Numbered from the stretch's first letter, positions 48,597 through 62,002 are shown. The stretch is 64,000 nt of DNA from Ananas comosus (GCF_001540865.1 NC_033632.1:11024557-11088556), one strand, 5' to 3'. The notes: generated by a model from the sequence alone, not told the origin. Numbers and translations are program-made.

Positions 48597-48790
48597 ATGT
48601 ACCATTTGGTTGGAGAATAAATATAGAATAAAGGAGTTTATCAGAAATTTATTCCTGTTATTCTACCAAACGATGTGAAAAATGACTATTCCTCTCTTAA
48701 CGGGTTATTCTAGAATAACTCGTTAAGAGAGGAGAATTACTATTCTTCCCTCTCCATGGAATAGAAAAACTTGTTCTTTATTCTCCCCTT
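48597..48790. repeat. MITE fragment and 42-bp near-perfect palindrome
   Basis: 48597-48680 has TACCATTTGGTTGGAG and inverted TTATTCTACCAAACGATG ends. Next to it, 48691-48732 is a 42-bp palindrome (one mismatched pair) with core TTAACGGGTTATTCTAG, sharing its core with 7622-7655. Confidence 0.55.
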
Positions 48791-48794
48791 TAAA

Positions 48795-49265
48795 TAATAA
48801 TTTATTTATTAAACTATGATAATTAGTATATTATATTCTTAACAAATTAAATTCTTAAAATAATTTTTTCTGTTAATTAGTTTCTAATAATTATAAAATA
48901 TTGCTAACTAATAACTAATTGACTTATTTAATTATTTACTAACCATTTGAATTATTAGATTAATGAATATTTAATTACATACTTGAAGAAATAATTGACT
49001 ATTTATAATCAATCACTAATCAAATGATAAATTAATTAATATGTTTATTCAAATAATAACTAATATATATAATAATTAACTAATAAATATTTTAACTTAT
49101 CAACGTAATTTATTAACTAAATGTATAATTAAGTAATTAGCTAACGCATTTAATTTATTTCTAAATAACTAATTAGAGCCATATGAATAAGTGGAAAATG
49201 CCTATGAGCCCAAATGGCTCCCACATAATTCAAAAAAATTGATCCAATAAAATATCTACATTTAA
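48795..49265. other. AT-rich intergenic DNA
   Basis: Diverged AACTAATTAAT-type words, no gene, no clear element ends. Confidence 0.5.
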
Positions 49266-49269
49266 AAGA

Positions 49270-49495
49270 ACTAGGCTAATATACTATTAATAACACCAAG
49301 TTATTAGTGCTACTAAATTTTTGGCCATTGGATTAACAGATGTACGGTTAGGATGATGTGTGCCTCCTAGAGTTAAGTGGGTAATTGGTTGAATAGTATG
49401 ATCTAACGGATGAAAATGATCAAAAGGGTAGATCTAACGGCGAAAAACTTGGTAGCACTAAGTGCTTCGTGCTATTAATAGCATATTAGCTGGAC
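49270..49495 (-). repeat. Family D MITE, copy D3
   Basis: Starts CTAGGCTAATATACTATTAA with TAACACCAAGTTATTAGTGC, the inverse of the D1 right end. Ends near CTATTAATAGCATATTAGC. Contains AGATCTAACGGCGAAAAAC and GGATTAACAGATGTACGG. Confidence 0.65.
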
Positions 49496-49499
49496 TCAC

Positions 49500-50805
49500 A
49501 TTTAAAATATCTATATTTTTGCACATAACTCTTTCACGAGGAGGGACACCACTGTGGATGATGTGTTTATTTGTTGATCGCCTCAAAATTTTCTATCTTA
49601 ATTAATGTATATATTAATTTTTTTAAAAAAAAATTGGCACTTAGATTCTGTGTAATCTCATTAGCTTTGGGCCAAAACTGAATGAGAATCAAAACATGCA
49701 ATCAAAATTATGAAACATCCAAACTAATCATCAGCATCAGCATCATTTTTAGTTGCTGTATTTTTAATTTTATTTGTTGTATTGTGGTTGTGGCCCATCT
49801 CGTAAGCAACATCAATTATAATATAGTATTTATTATACATTCTAAAACACAATAAAATATTTTTGAGTAATTATCAAAATCAAACGTAAAAAACTCTAAA
49901 CATAAATTCAATAATAACATCTCTTTGAGTCTCCTCCGTTTGGTTGTGTTCGATTTGATTTTTTTAAAAAATAAAAATAGAAAAAATCGGATTATTCGAA
50001 ACTTTAATAATTTAATGCATATTATTACTCCTTAAATTTAAAAAAAGTATTTGGATTGAAAAGTTTTAGTGTGTAGAATTAATTATAATTATAAAATATT
50101 TAAATCAAATAACATTTTTTTATAAAAATTAAATAAGTAAACTAAACCAGTCAAATTATTTTCTTTCATTTGATTTGGTTCGTGCTTTCGCTTTAATTCG
50201 CTTTAATTCTATTTTAAAAAAGAACCGTAAAAACAGACCCGCACCATATGATGCTCACCTTATTTGGATGTTGGAATGGGAATAAAAGTTTCGATATGAG
50301 ATGATAACTTATTTGATATTAGAATTTTCTAGTATGATTGAAAATAAAAATTTTATTTTTTATTTCTTCAAAGATATTATTATTCATAATTTAATAAAAT
50401 AGTATATTTTATATACGATACCACATTTCTTATTATTCAAATGGATATATATTTTTGAAGTAAATTAAGAACATGCGCTAAATAAGATATTTATGCATGT
50501 AAATAAGTTTTGCCGCTCTCTCACACGAAGCTAAAATACAAAAAAAACCTCCATAAATATGCCATATTCACTTTTCTCTTTTGACTCTAAAAAATTTATA
50601 TATTGTCTGCTTAAAATTTTACAAATATTTTTAAAAAGTTATGACGTAAATAAAAAAACCAAATAATCAAATTATACTTATTTATTTTATAAAAAATAAA
50701 TAAAAAATAAATTATACTTATTTGTTTTAATATATTTTTGATATAAATTATAAAAAATAGACAGAATAGTGACGAAGACAGATAAAGCGAGTTAAATGTA
50801 TCAGT
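49500..50805. other. AT-rich intergenic DNA, no gene
   Basis: Low-complexity AT-rich sequence with TTTGGTTGTGTTCGATTTGA-like words (49930-50230) from an old repeat. No ORF with recognisable family. Confidence 0.5.
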
Positions 50806-50813
50806 TTAAAATT

Positions 50814-51322
50814 CGAAAAAACTTCAAATACCCTCCTGTGGTTTCGCATTTTCTCACTTTAGTACCCTGTGGTTTAAAGTGTATCAAATTAGTACCCTAT
50901 GGTTTCGCATTTTCTCACTTTAATACTCTTTGGTTTAAAGTGTATCAAGTTAGTACTTTAGTTTTATTTTTGTATCAAGTTAGTACCTTGTGGTTTCATT
51001 TTTCTCTTTTTATTATCCATTTCGAGATATTTTTTCATTAAATCAGTGAGAAAGTTAAAACTAAAGGGTACTAAAATAAATATTCGATAAACCTAGGTAT
51101 GGTATCTGAAGTTTTTTATATATAATTTAACGAAATATTAAACCAGAGGGTGCTAAAGTGAGAAAGTGCAAAACCACATGATACCAAGTTGATGCACTTT
51201 AAACCACGGGATACTAAAGTGAGAAAGTGCGAAACCACATGGTACTAACTTGATTCACTTTAAACCACAGGGTACTAAAGTGAGAAAATGCGAAACCATA
51301 AGAGGTGTATTTGAAGTTTTTC
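50814..51322. repeat. Family A MITE, copy A4 (long form), upstream of the OTU gene
   Basis: CGAAAAAACTTCAAATACC at left and GTATTTGAAGTTTTTC at right, with an 8-bp target duplication TTAAAATT (50806-50813 and 51323-51330). It is longer than A1-A3 because the TTTCGCATTTTCTCACTTTA / GGTTTAAAGTGTATCAA unit is repeated. It ends 316 bp before the OTU ATG. Confidence 0.82.
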
Positions 51323-51596
51323 TTAAAATTATGACAGTGTGAAATATAAATTTTTAAAAAATAAAAAAATAAAAAATGGGATATTTATTAGACCAAATTT
51401 TCTCTATTTTACCCCCAAAAGAGAAAGGGTAAAAAAGAAAAGAAAAGAAAAGAAAAGAAAAAAAAAAACTTGTTGCCTTTTTTCTCTTCAACGCCGTTGC
51501 CCTCTCGATCTCTCTCGTTAAGACGTAAACCCAATCACTCCCCGCCGCGACGATACCAAAATTTTTTTTTTTTTAAAAAAAAAACCCTCCCCTCCT

Positions 51597-51632
<36 letters not shown>

Positions 51633-51638
51633 ACGACG

Positions 51639-51695
51639 ATGGTTCAGGCGAAGAGCAAGAAGCCGAAGCCACGGAAGCCGCAGCGCGACGCCGTA

Positions 51696-51735
<40 letters not shown>

Positions 51736-54700
51736 CGATCGATCGATCGATGGATCCCACTTCCATTGTTAGAGAATCAAGATTCGTCGGAGAGGAATAG
51801 CTTTCTCATGGAATCTAGCTCTTTTTTTTTTTTTTTTTTTTGATGATGATCATTAGGAGGTTATTACTTGAATCTTCTTGAATCTATTGCATGTTGTTTA
51901 AGATGGATTTAGTGTAAGAAGCAATGATTTATACATGCTTATAATTTGTCTGTTCAATCTCTTTGAAATTATTAAGATCTTTATAGGTGATACTTCCTGA
52001 TGGAATCCATGGGTAAACTTCAAATTATCAAATTACCCCCCGTGGTTTAGCTCGTTTTTACTTTGCCGCCCTGTGGCTTGCTAAGAAATGTTAACTTTGC
52101 CACTCTATTTCATATAGAATTTTTTGGTAAAAATCGTAAAATAAAAATTAAACCACGTGGAGGTAAAGTGAATTTTTTTGAACTATAGGGTGGCAAAGTG
52201 AAAATAAGCTAAGCCACAAGGAGGGGACTGCGATTTGAAGTTTACCCTAAAAAAAGAAAAAGAACTTAGCTACATAGGTGTGACAGTTAGGCCTCGAAGA
52301 GACAAAAAAAAGACGGCGAAAGTGGAGTCCCCTAAAAGCACCAACACCACCTGAAACCCTAGTAAGGTGGAATTAGAAGCTCTACATCTTACATCTAATT
52401 ATGCTTTTTCGCAATCAATCAACTTTGACCATCGCAAATGCGTCCGAAATAATCTACCCTTTAGGAATGCTGATTGGGTGGGCGAGATTATATTATGTAA
52501 TAGCTAGCTCCTTTCGGAACGAAATGATCTTTTGTACCCTGTTTATGAGGCTAATAGGTTGAAAGCTGTTGGCTTTGCTTGCATCTCTGTTCTTCGACAT
52601 GAGGCAGAGACATATGAATTATTTATATGTCCAGTAGTCAAACTACCATTATAGAGCTCCCAAAAGATGTTGAAGATGTCGTCTTTTATAGCCCATTTGG
52701 TTCACGGTTTATAATATTTCCGTAATCCCCTGAAAGAAGGGCTAAAGTGTATACCCTCTTGAGTTGTATTAATGAATATATATAGTACAAGAGATTGTCT
52801 TACTATAGTAACAATGACTACTATAGTAAGAGTATAACTAGGATTACATACTATATAATCCTACTCTATAGAAGGCAATGATACTACTCTATATAAGGCA
52901 ATAAAACACAATATCCTAATATATCGTAACATCCTAATATAGATAAAATATATCGTAACATCCCCCACATTTTCTATTAAAAATATTTAAATCATTACTA
53001 TTCAAGTTAAGTGGGTAAATTGTAAAAGATGTTAGTAAAGTAGTGGAATCATTGTAGTTTCCTAGATGGTAGGAATGCTAGATTATCACGAGTTAAGATA
53101 TATTCTCATTTTCATACTTGATGGGAATTATTAGTAGTCCATTACTAATAATATACTAGTTCAGTAGTTCTTAACAACGGCTCAACCCTAGTGACTTGAT
53201 AAGTTAGTAACAAATTTGCCATTCCAAATATAAAATATAAAACATTCCAGGAATATTACAAACATTGAAATAAACGCCCCCTTATTGCTTCCCAGAAGGT
53301 TTGGTAAAACACTAGATGACAACTATCGAGGCAAGGTGCTTTGTCCCCTCCCAATTGGGAGGTGCGCCTCATAATCTCAGCCATAAACAACTCACTCTAG
53401 TCCGCTTGCATGCCATACTCCTGTCCAGATGGAGCGAAAGCCTCTTTAAACTCGTCAAAGAAATAGTCTTGCTTTTTCTCTCTCTGTATATTCTTCTGCT
53501 GTTTGCATCAATCATATCAATTGCGTGGTTCCGTCTTATACTGTTCGCCGCTGCGTGGAAGAACTTCGTATTGCCATCTCCCTCCTGTAAGCATCTTTGC
53601 TCTATGTTAGAGGCCAATTCTAGTTATTCTTCCTTTATGTCCAAGTTCTGAATCTCTTCCATAGTCTCCTTCATTTTAAAATAGTGTAGAAATGTGTGGA
53701 GTACCACTTTTTTTGACAATGCCTAAGCCTCGCTGTGACTTGAATCTTTGCTGGGCACTTCTTTATGTCAGATAGGAACCTTTTGTATAAAGTCTTCCCT
53801 TGTTTACCATACTTCCGGTTTTCACACTTTGTCGCCGGTCAAAAGTAGAGTAGGGAAATGATCCGAAGCGTGGCTGGACCAGCTGATATGGAACATAAGC
53901 ACTATAGTTTGTATGTGCATTGTACCTACTATGCCCATAAGAGTTTGTTAATGTGGAATTTGCTAAAATCAAGGGCACAACAAGGTGAAACTTCATAGAA
54001 AAACACTAGTACGCTACAATGGGTAGATTTGCTATATCTACCCCTACTTTGTCTCCCAATTCTCCCAAGTTTTAGTATCTAAGTTTTGAATTTGAACTCT
54101 GAAAGTTTGGTTATATTGTAAAGTGAATCAGCACTTATTAGTTTGCGATATTTAGAGTGTTTTGGCTAGAATAAGTAAACTTGATGATTTCATGGCTCAT
54201 GAAACTTTTTTTTTTAATCCTTCCATGCACGTTGTAGGATCAGCTTATCTCTATTTCAATACTAACTGCTATTATATTGCTATATATATACCCTTTATTG
54301 GCTAATAAGGGTAAATATTCTGTGTGGTACATAGGTAAAGAAGCATGGGAAGGATGCTAATATGACAGAATTTTGTGCTCAATTGGACACCCTAGGGTTA
54401 AAGATAATTCAAGTGACAGCGGATGGAAATTGTTTCTTTAGGTTTGTAGAGAAAATTTTACTTTTCTTATTTTGTTCATCATCGGAATGGATATGTTACT
54501 ACTGTACCAATGAATGTAAATGGAACCCATAACATGCATTAGAACATGTTTTATTTAATCCTTTCTTCAAGTTTCTATGTATTCTGTGAGTACTCAAGGT
54601 AGCTTGCAGGGCTTTAGCTGACCAGCTAGAGGGCAATGAAGAAGAACACCAAAAGTACCGTGCTATGGTTGTACAATACATTGTGGTATGTATGTACATC

Positions 54701-57700
54701 ATTGTAAATCACATGGAAATTGATTCAGCTACCTTTAGATTGATATCATGTGCATAATCTAGTTACCAAATACACCCAATCGTACACTTTTCTTAATTTT
54801 ATGCAATCAAGATTAATAATGAACTTTGAATATGTTAACTTATCCTTATAATAAAGTTGAGTTGTTGAATTTTTCTTTCTTTTTTTCTTCCCTTTGCCAA
54901 ATTTTGTTTGTTATACTGTCGTAGCTAAAAATGTTTAGTAAATGCTAAGTGGGAGTATTACATTTTCCTAAGATTTTACTCAACAGTTTGTTCTAAATGA
55001 TAAAGAAAATCTAATTCCTCTAGTTTTCATGTTTATAGAACCACAGAGAAGATTTTGAGCCATTCATTGAGGATGATGTTCCATTTGCTGAATATTGCGA
55101 GTCCATGGAGAAAGATGGTACATGGGCTGGCAACATGGAATTGCAAGCGGCTTCTCTTGTTACTAGAAGAAACATTTGTATTCATCGGGCAAGTTCATAT
55201 CTTTTTTAATCATGTTTATAGCTATTACAACTTGAGGAAAATCTTGACTGTTGTTGATTGGTATAAAGTTTAAAATCGCTAGTAATTTTTTGATTGGTAT
55301 AAAGTTTAAAATCGCTAGTAATTTTGTCCTCTTTTAAGCTTTTGAAATATGAACTATAAGATCATTTTCTTTCCTTTCCCAGTACTTATGTTTATTTTGA
55401 GTATATTCGATACCCGAGTCTTTTTTAGATAATTTATCTCCCACTAACACTTATTCAACTAGTCTAGTTAGATCATGCCAAAAGTCCTCCTGATTTGGTC
55501 TTAAGTTGCACCGATAATATTCTTCTTCTAGTTGCTTTTTGTTCACTATGCTGTCTCCTATTAATTTTTCTTATACAACTTTTTGTTTAACATTTGGATT
55601 TGTTTTGTTTTCCAAGCACTAGATATATTGTCTTTTGTTTTCAGTTTGCCAGATTTTTATACTTTTGCTCCATTTCATCTGAGGAATCATGTAATTCTTT
55701 GATGTTTGTAATAATTATCATGAGATTCTATCTTTCAAGTTAGCGATCGGTCTGTTTTGTTTGAATAGAGGAGTTCAAAGAAGCATTAATGGCCTTTTCA
55801 TTTAAATTATCCCAACAGCATCCTGTTGCAATATAAGCAAAAGCTACAAATTAGAACTTCTACTGGGATACATAAGCTCATTTCACTTTCCTTGGAAAAA
55901 GGCTCCTACATTTTTGTATATCAAATGCTTGGTTGTAGCTTTTTGAAGTAGAGAAGTTATTTGAGAAGCTAGGCCAAACTGGTACTTAGCCACACGCATC
56001 CTTAATATTTTGGAGACCTTTTATCTTTTGATCTTGTAATCTTTTTTATTTTTAATTTTTTCCTATTATCAGCCATTTTGCTTTACATGGGTGCCGTGGC
56101 TTGTTTAGAATGATCTCTTGTTATGTTTTACATCTGTTTTAGTAATTTAAGCTTCTTTTGATTGAGTGGTCATAAATATGTTTGAATGCAGCTTAACTCT
56201 CCACGTTGGTACATAAACAATTTTAGCGGTCGTGATGGTAGTATGATTCATTTGTAAGTTTTTTATCCTTGACTTTTGTTATGCTCTAGTTTCCACCGAT
56301 CAATGGGGTGAGTTATGAAAATACTTTTTAAATGATATTTCTGATACTCAAGGGTTTTAACTTTTATATTTCATGTTCTTAATGAAGTATGAAACATGTT
56401 CCATTTCTCAGTTTCCATTTGACGTTTGGTCCGTAAGCAAAATGTAACAAGTTGGCAGTTTGTGGTTAACTTTTAGTGGCCGTGGATGGAAAATTTTCCA
56501 AATAATAAAGAAAAAGGAAAAAATGCTTTAAAAACTAGGGAAAATTGGGGGGAAAAAAGGAAACCTAAGGCGCCATTTGGTATTTTGTTTGTTTTTTATT
56601 TTTTTAAAATGACATTTCTACATAGAAAACTGCAGGTGTTGACAGTGGATTGTTTGCAATCCCTTTATCCTAGATGTTTATTTGACAACAAAAAATAAGA
56701 ACTTGAAAACAACTTTTTTTTCGCTTCCAAGTTTTTTTTTTTATTTATTTTTATTTTTTAAAGTTGTCATCATATATCACTTGGTCAGGGTACATTGCAA
56801 ACTAATTAATCATGACAATAAGAGGAAAATCCTTTTTTCAATACATCAACTTATATAAAATTAGTGTTTTAAAAAATAAAAACATGACAATGATGCCAAA
56901 CGAGGCCTAAGTATAAAAATTAATTTGGTAGATAAAGTTGTAATAATGCTTTATATCTGTCTATTGTCATTCAATGGCTTGTAACATCTTTCTATTCCCA
57001 TTCAATAGTTTTAAATTCTGTTGTGATATTTATGTACTATTGCCATAGTTCTGGGTTTTGTTTGTGAAGGAGTCTTATTATTGCGTCTTGTGATAGATCA
57101 TTCTCATTGAGATGCTTTCTTGAGAATGATTTGATGCAAGATGTTTTTAGTTGCCAACATTGGAATTATTTATAGTCCTATATTCGCGATGAAATAAAAC
57201 CAGGGTAGACTGATTTATTATATTGATTAATGCAGATCTTACCATTACGATGAACATTACAATAGTGTTCGGCTGAAGGAAGATTCTTGTCAAGGACCTG
57301 CTTTGCCGATTAATATTAAGGTTTTCTACTTCAAGTTTTGAATTCTGATATACTTATTTTCACCACGTCCATGAGAGTTGTACCGACTAACATACTCTGA
57401 CAAAGGATTAGTAATTTAATCCATGAATGTAGCAATTAAATCCTTCCTATAGTATACTGTCTGGAAAAAGACTCCATATCAGAATCATGTTATACATGAC
57501 GTTCTTTGAGGTTGGTCCTGGTCGCAGGTAATGCTGACTTTGTGTTCTTCTATTGATCAATTAATTGGAGGGCTTAATTGTTACGTGGAACAAATTTCAG
57601 GGCTTAAATTGCTAACATTCGATCTCTTTTGGACAACTGAAATTGTGATCATACTTCAGGGACTAAATTTGTAATTAACTCTTCAATGAAATTGCCCGAT

Positions 57701-60278
57701 CTGATATTACTACCACTCCCATGTAGGCTGATGCAAATATTTCTAGAGCAACACATAACCCTAATATTGAATCGAAAAGATCCTTTCATAAATCTCCCTG
57801 GGATGTGGGCTCAGTTAAGCTGGTTGTGGCCGGAACAGGCTGTAATAACATTGACAAAGTTGAGCAGGTAAGATTTTCTTTCAGGTTAATGAAGTACTTG
57901 GGAAATTAATAGGTAAAAAGCAATTCTACATGAAATTAAATTATCGGTCATGTTGTATAAATAGGTTTTACGAGAAGTAGATGGCGATGTTGATACTGCA
58001 ATTGAGTTTTTGATTGCTGACCAGCAGGCATCAGATGGAAATGACACTGAAGACAAATCGTCTAAGGACATCAATCATCATGGTAACGCTTTACATGTCT
58101 TGTGGTTTGTACAGATATTCTATCATCTTCGAAGTGTTATGGTTTCCACAAAGTTTTATTCTGTCGAATGACGCCGGCCTCCACTCAAATACTTGATGGC
58201 AAAGAAATATCTATTTTTTTTATTGTTATTATTGTCAAATGAATGACTTACCCTTAATTTTTCTCGTTGCATTGTCAATATTATATAATTAATAATAGTA
58301 ATCAAGAATTAAAGTGCCCATCGGCTCGGTCCGACGTATCGTGCCAGTAAGATATTGGCACGATACAGCCCCCGTGCTGTTAGCACAACTCAAAACCTTC
58401 TATTTTTGAAATTATTAAGTAATTTTCTCAATAAAATTTAAAAGATTTGATAAAAGTACATAATAAATAATTGACATATTTTTTGCTGCTAAAGAAAATA
58501 AATATTTCATGGCATTACGTATCGGCACACATATATTTTTTGTGATCGACATGCATCAGCACGGCCTGGCACGGACCGTGCCCTACCGTGCCGGTTAAGT
58601 TCCCGGCACGATCTCGTGCCGTGGCACTTAAATCCTTGATAGTAATAATGATAATTTATTTATTTTTTTTATTGTTGTGATTGGTGATTTAATCTTTTCG
58701 TCCTTAAGTTGCATGTATTTGGTAACACATGATGTATCCTCTATGTTCTCTTATCTCCGTTTTATTTTCCAACCTATAATGTTGCTTGAACTGCTTGTCA
58801 GACCTTTTATACTGTTTTATATATTAAGCATCTAGCGCATATAAGTTAGGCGGGCTTACTTCTTTTCTAACTTTTCCTAAATGAGGCACCTTTCTCTAAT
58901 TCAATTTAGTCTAAAAGAGATCCTATTCTTTTGATGTAACAGTCCATTCTATATATTCGTAGAACTTAGTATTTTCCTCATATATGAGCAACCAAAATTT
59001 TGTAACTACTTCCTAGAGGATGAGTATTTCGTCAACTTTCTTTTTCTTTTTCCTTTTTTTCCCTTTTCCCTTTGTTTTCTTTTTGGGGTTGAAGTGGGTT
59101 GTCCGAGTGAAAGCTCTTACTTTGCAAACAAACTATGCTTCCTACAATCAGCAAATTGACAGAGAACATGTCTGCACTCTAAAGAAAGGAACTAAAAATT
59201 TATTGATGGCGTAAACTAAATTGTCCTCTTCCATAGATGTATTCGCAGTATTACATAAGTCACCTACTAATTATAAGTCGAGACCGTGAATATCTATATG
59301 GAAACAGATAAATATTTTCAGTTCTCTCCAATTTCCATTATCCTGCGAGTAAGTACCATTACTAAATTTTTCGTGGTCCTCACTCCTATCATCCCAGTAG
59401 ACGATGATAAGGAGAATTGCGATCAACTGGAGGTGGAAATAGTGGAGACAAATAGCGAAAAAGGTGCATCTACTAATAAGGTATTTACCATGGCAGCAAG
59501 TAGAAATCTTTCTTTTTTAAGTCAATTTTGGACTTTTGTTTAGTATTTTCTTTTTCTTTTTCTTGTGAAGAAATTACCGAGAACTAGAGCATGCTCTTGT
59601 GGATCAACAAAGAAGAACAAGGCTTGTTGCGGTTCAACCACGACAAAATCATCTGCAGCACCTGTAATGTATTCTCCATTTCTTCTTTCTGTTGAGATGC
59701 TTTGATCAGAGATTGAATACTTGTTTATTTGTGTATAGGGTAAATCTTGTGCCGCATTTCCACATAGGTGACTTGTTGTTTCTTTTGCATCAATTAGGTG
59801 CCTTTTGTACCAGTCAGTCTCGTTAAAGTTGATTAACGGTTGGGTTTTTATCTATTTAACGGGTTTCGATTTTTGTTCGAGTCAGATTTTGACCTAAACC
59901 TAGAATGACTCATTTATTTTACCTATAAAATGGCCTTGTGCAAGTGCATGACTGCATGTACAAACGACAAGATTTTTGGCATATGTTGCAGATAATAGGA
60001 TATTACGATGAATTGCTTTAAATTGAGACTAATGGGAAGTAAGAAGTGAAATTCTATCTAACATAATTATATATTAAAGTACTTTTAAATATTTGAATAC
60101 AAAATATTGAGAGACTTAACTTGCTATTTCCTTTGCCAAACATGTTCCCAGTAAAAGCAAAGGAGCTGCGAGTAAAGGGAAGAAAGGAAAGATACAAAGT
60201 AAGAAAAAAGAAACAACAGGTGAAGAACCGCTTCATCGATCCGCACTGCTACCAGATATGGGAGCTCTTTGCATTTAA
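51639..60278 (+). CDS. OTU-domain deubiquitinase with UBA-like and SEC-C motifs
   Basis: 374 aa in twelve exons: 51639-51692, 54335-54441, 54610-54685, 55039-55188, 56192-56253, 57236-57320, 57727-57867, 57965-58082, 59398-59480, 59571-59663, 59739-59767, 60152-60278. A Lys/Arg-rich N terminus (MVQAKSKKPKPRKPQRDA) precedes the OTU domain (about 37-165): catalytic Asp48/Cys51 in TADGNCFFRALADQL and His157 in SYHYDEHYNSVR. A UBA-like helix region (about 209-245, TGCNNIDKVEQVLREVDGD) and a SEC-C zinc motif PRTRACSCGSTKKNKACCG (about 295-313) follow, then a basic tail ending PDMGALCI. It probably cleaves ubiquitin chains in cytosol or nucleus. Intron 4 has a GC donor (CGG|GCAAGT). Exon 11 is only 29 nt and restores the frame. 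Intron 1 holds a LINE fragment, intron 8 a family E MITE. Residue numbers follow my hand-built model. Confidence 0.92.
51694..51752. repeat. CT and GATC microsatellites just after the OTU exon 1 donor
   Basis: The intron starts GTAAATC and goes directly into (CT)n and then (GATC)n. Similar CT tracts follow the donors of TIC21 intron 2 and the TIC21 exon-like duplicate. Confidence 0.85.
52011..52247. repeat. Family F MITE (OTU intron 1)
   Basis: Perfect terminal inverted repeats GGGTAAACTTCAAAT / ATTTGAAGTTTACCC, inner GGTTTAGCTCGTTTTTACTT pairing with AAAATAAGCTAAGCCAC. Its ends share AAACTTCAAAT with family A, so the same transposase source may serve both. Confidence 0.75.
53290..53690 (-). 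pseudogene. LINE ORF2 fragment (pre-RT region) in OTU intron 1
   Basis: The minus strand reads QEGDGNTKFFHAAANSIRRN with IDMIDANSRRI after it, matching the LREGDSNTKFFHAVANGRRR block of LINE ORF2. The frame is broken by stops and frameshifts. An old, inactive insertion antisense to the host gene. Confidence 0.75.
55790..55995. repeat. Family K-like repeat (OTU intron 4)
   Basis: AAAAGCTACAAATTAGAAC, GCTTTTTGAAGTAGAGAAGT and GAGAAGCTAGGCCAAACTGG words. Degraded. Confidence 0.35.
58303..58638 (-). repeat. Family E hAT-type MITE, copy E4 (OTU intron 8)
   Basis: 336 bp, ends CAAGAATTAAAGTGCC and, inverted, CAAGGATTTAAGTGCC. Perfect 8-bp target duplication ATAGTAAT at 58295-58302 and 58639-58646. 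Inside intron 8 (58083-59397). Confidence 0.92.
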
Positions 60279-61420
60279 TCAGTAGATTCAAGGTATTATT
60301 TAAAAAACAATTAAATATGCAAAAGGACATCAAAGTTTTCTTTTTCCTTTTTCTTTTTTTAGCGGACTTGCTAATTGATTGTTCTGTAAGTGACTCAGGC
60401 ACTTTTTGTTGGTTTGAAGAGAGTGTCGAGCTAATTTTGAGGTGAGATGTACTCCTTTGAGTCTCGACTGCGACACGGCATGCGCGACACAGTATATTTC
60501 TCCCAGGTAATGTGTATTATGGAAATGGCGATGTCCTGGTCATTTAATTGATCATATTGGCTTATTATTTCAGGCCTTTAATTGTGACATGTACACAATA
60601 TCGTCGGGAGGATCAACGCCTCAAAAAGCACTTCTTCCTACGAGAAACACGTCTTGGAGAATCTGCAGGTGCTTTTCAAGATTCAAGTTACTTACAACTT
60701 GTCTAAAAAGCACGAAAATTATAATTTGGGTTATCATTGTTGAATGTTCATGAACAGTTTCTTTTTCTTTTTTCCTTTACATTCCTTATGGTGCTTGTGG
60801 TTGTTAACCTATAGTAGACAATAAATGATATAGTATTATGTGTATTTGTTATAAATGCAGTAAATGGCAATTGCATATGAGCTCTCTTAATGTTTATTTG
60901 TGCTCAATTGAATTGTAATGATATCTTTTTAGGTAAACACTTTATGAGTTGTGTATAGAAATTAAGGTTCTTTGCGGAAAATGGTTTTCTTTTGGTTGAA
61001 TTTCATTTAACAAGAAGCAATTAAAGGGCATACTTGTCTTAAACTGTTCCAATTCGAATTCGCACCGATATTACTGGCCAATTTAGGCAATTTTTTGGAC
61101 GGTTGTTTTAATTCATCAATAGTTTTTATTAGTTAGATGCAGAAGTTTTAAATTAGAGCTTTTATTCTTAAATATTTTTATAGGCTTCTGTAGCCATTTA
61201 GTAGCCATACCTTTTTTTTTTTTTTTGTCCGTAGAGCGTCTGCTTTTGCTTGTCTAAGAGAAGTGGCTTTAAAAGAGACTGCTGCTAGTGAGAAGCAGAA
61301 ACTTGGAATAATTGTTGACTTCTGCCCCAAAACTACTTAGGGGCGGGATGTAGTTATAAAAATAGTGTAGTTGAAAATAAATGCAGTTGCAGATGCTGCA
61401 GTCGTAATTATATCCGGTCC
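60279..61420. other. OTU 3' UTR and downstream flank
   Basis: Sequence after the stop looks transcribed-like and may include a 3'-UTR intron (splice-like CCCAGGTAATG near 60505 and TTTCAGGCC near 60573). 61130-61330 is a family K AGAAGC-rich repeat (GCTTTTGCTTGTCTAAGAG, GTGAGAAGCAGAAACTTGG). No further gene. Confidence 0.45.
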
Positions 61421-61424
61421 GTTT

Positions 61425-61881
61425 GGTTCTATACAGCTGCAACTGCTGTAGTTACATTTTTTCTATTTGGTAGGCCTAAGTTAAGATTTGTATTTGTAAA
61501 TTCTGTCACTTTTAAGATAGAGAGATGGGATTAACTCTCCTGAACACAAAATAATCATATGATCTTTTAACAATAGGTAAAAAATAAAATAAAAAACCTG
61601 ACAACACAATCCAGTGTACTAAGATAACCAAAAAAAATATGTGACATTAATACATGTAGCATCAATACATATAGCATCAATTATAAAATATTATATTAAA
61701 AATGATAAAGTATGTATTATAAAATAGCATCAAATATAAATATAATTAAAAAATATTTTTGCTCTCTCTCCATTGTATGTTGAGTGATTGTAAAAAAAAA
61801 AAATAGTATATAAGACATAAGGAATATATATATCAAAAAGTCCACCTCTTTTTTTCTATCTATCCACCAACATCACATGAC

Positions 61882-61923
<42 letters not shown>

Positions 61924-61967
61924 AGGAGGAAAGGAAGGGAGAGACTATTATTTTTAGGAGGAAAGGA

Positions 61968-62002
<35 letters not shown>

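Noticed and set aside
59664..60278. OTU ending directly after exon 10 (short C terminus) as the main form
   Set aside because: Splicing exon 10 to exon 12 gives an immediate stop, while the 29-nt exon with good borders keeps a plausible tail; kept as an alternative isoform only.
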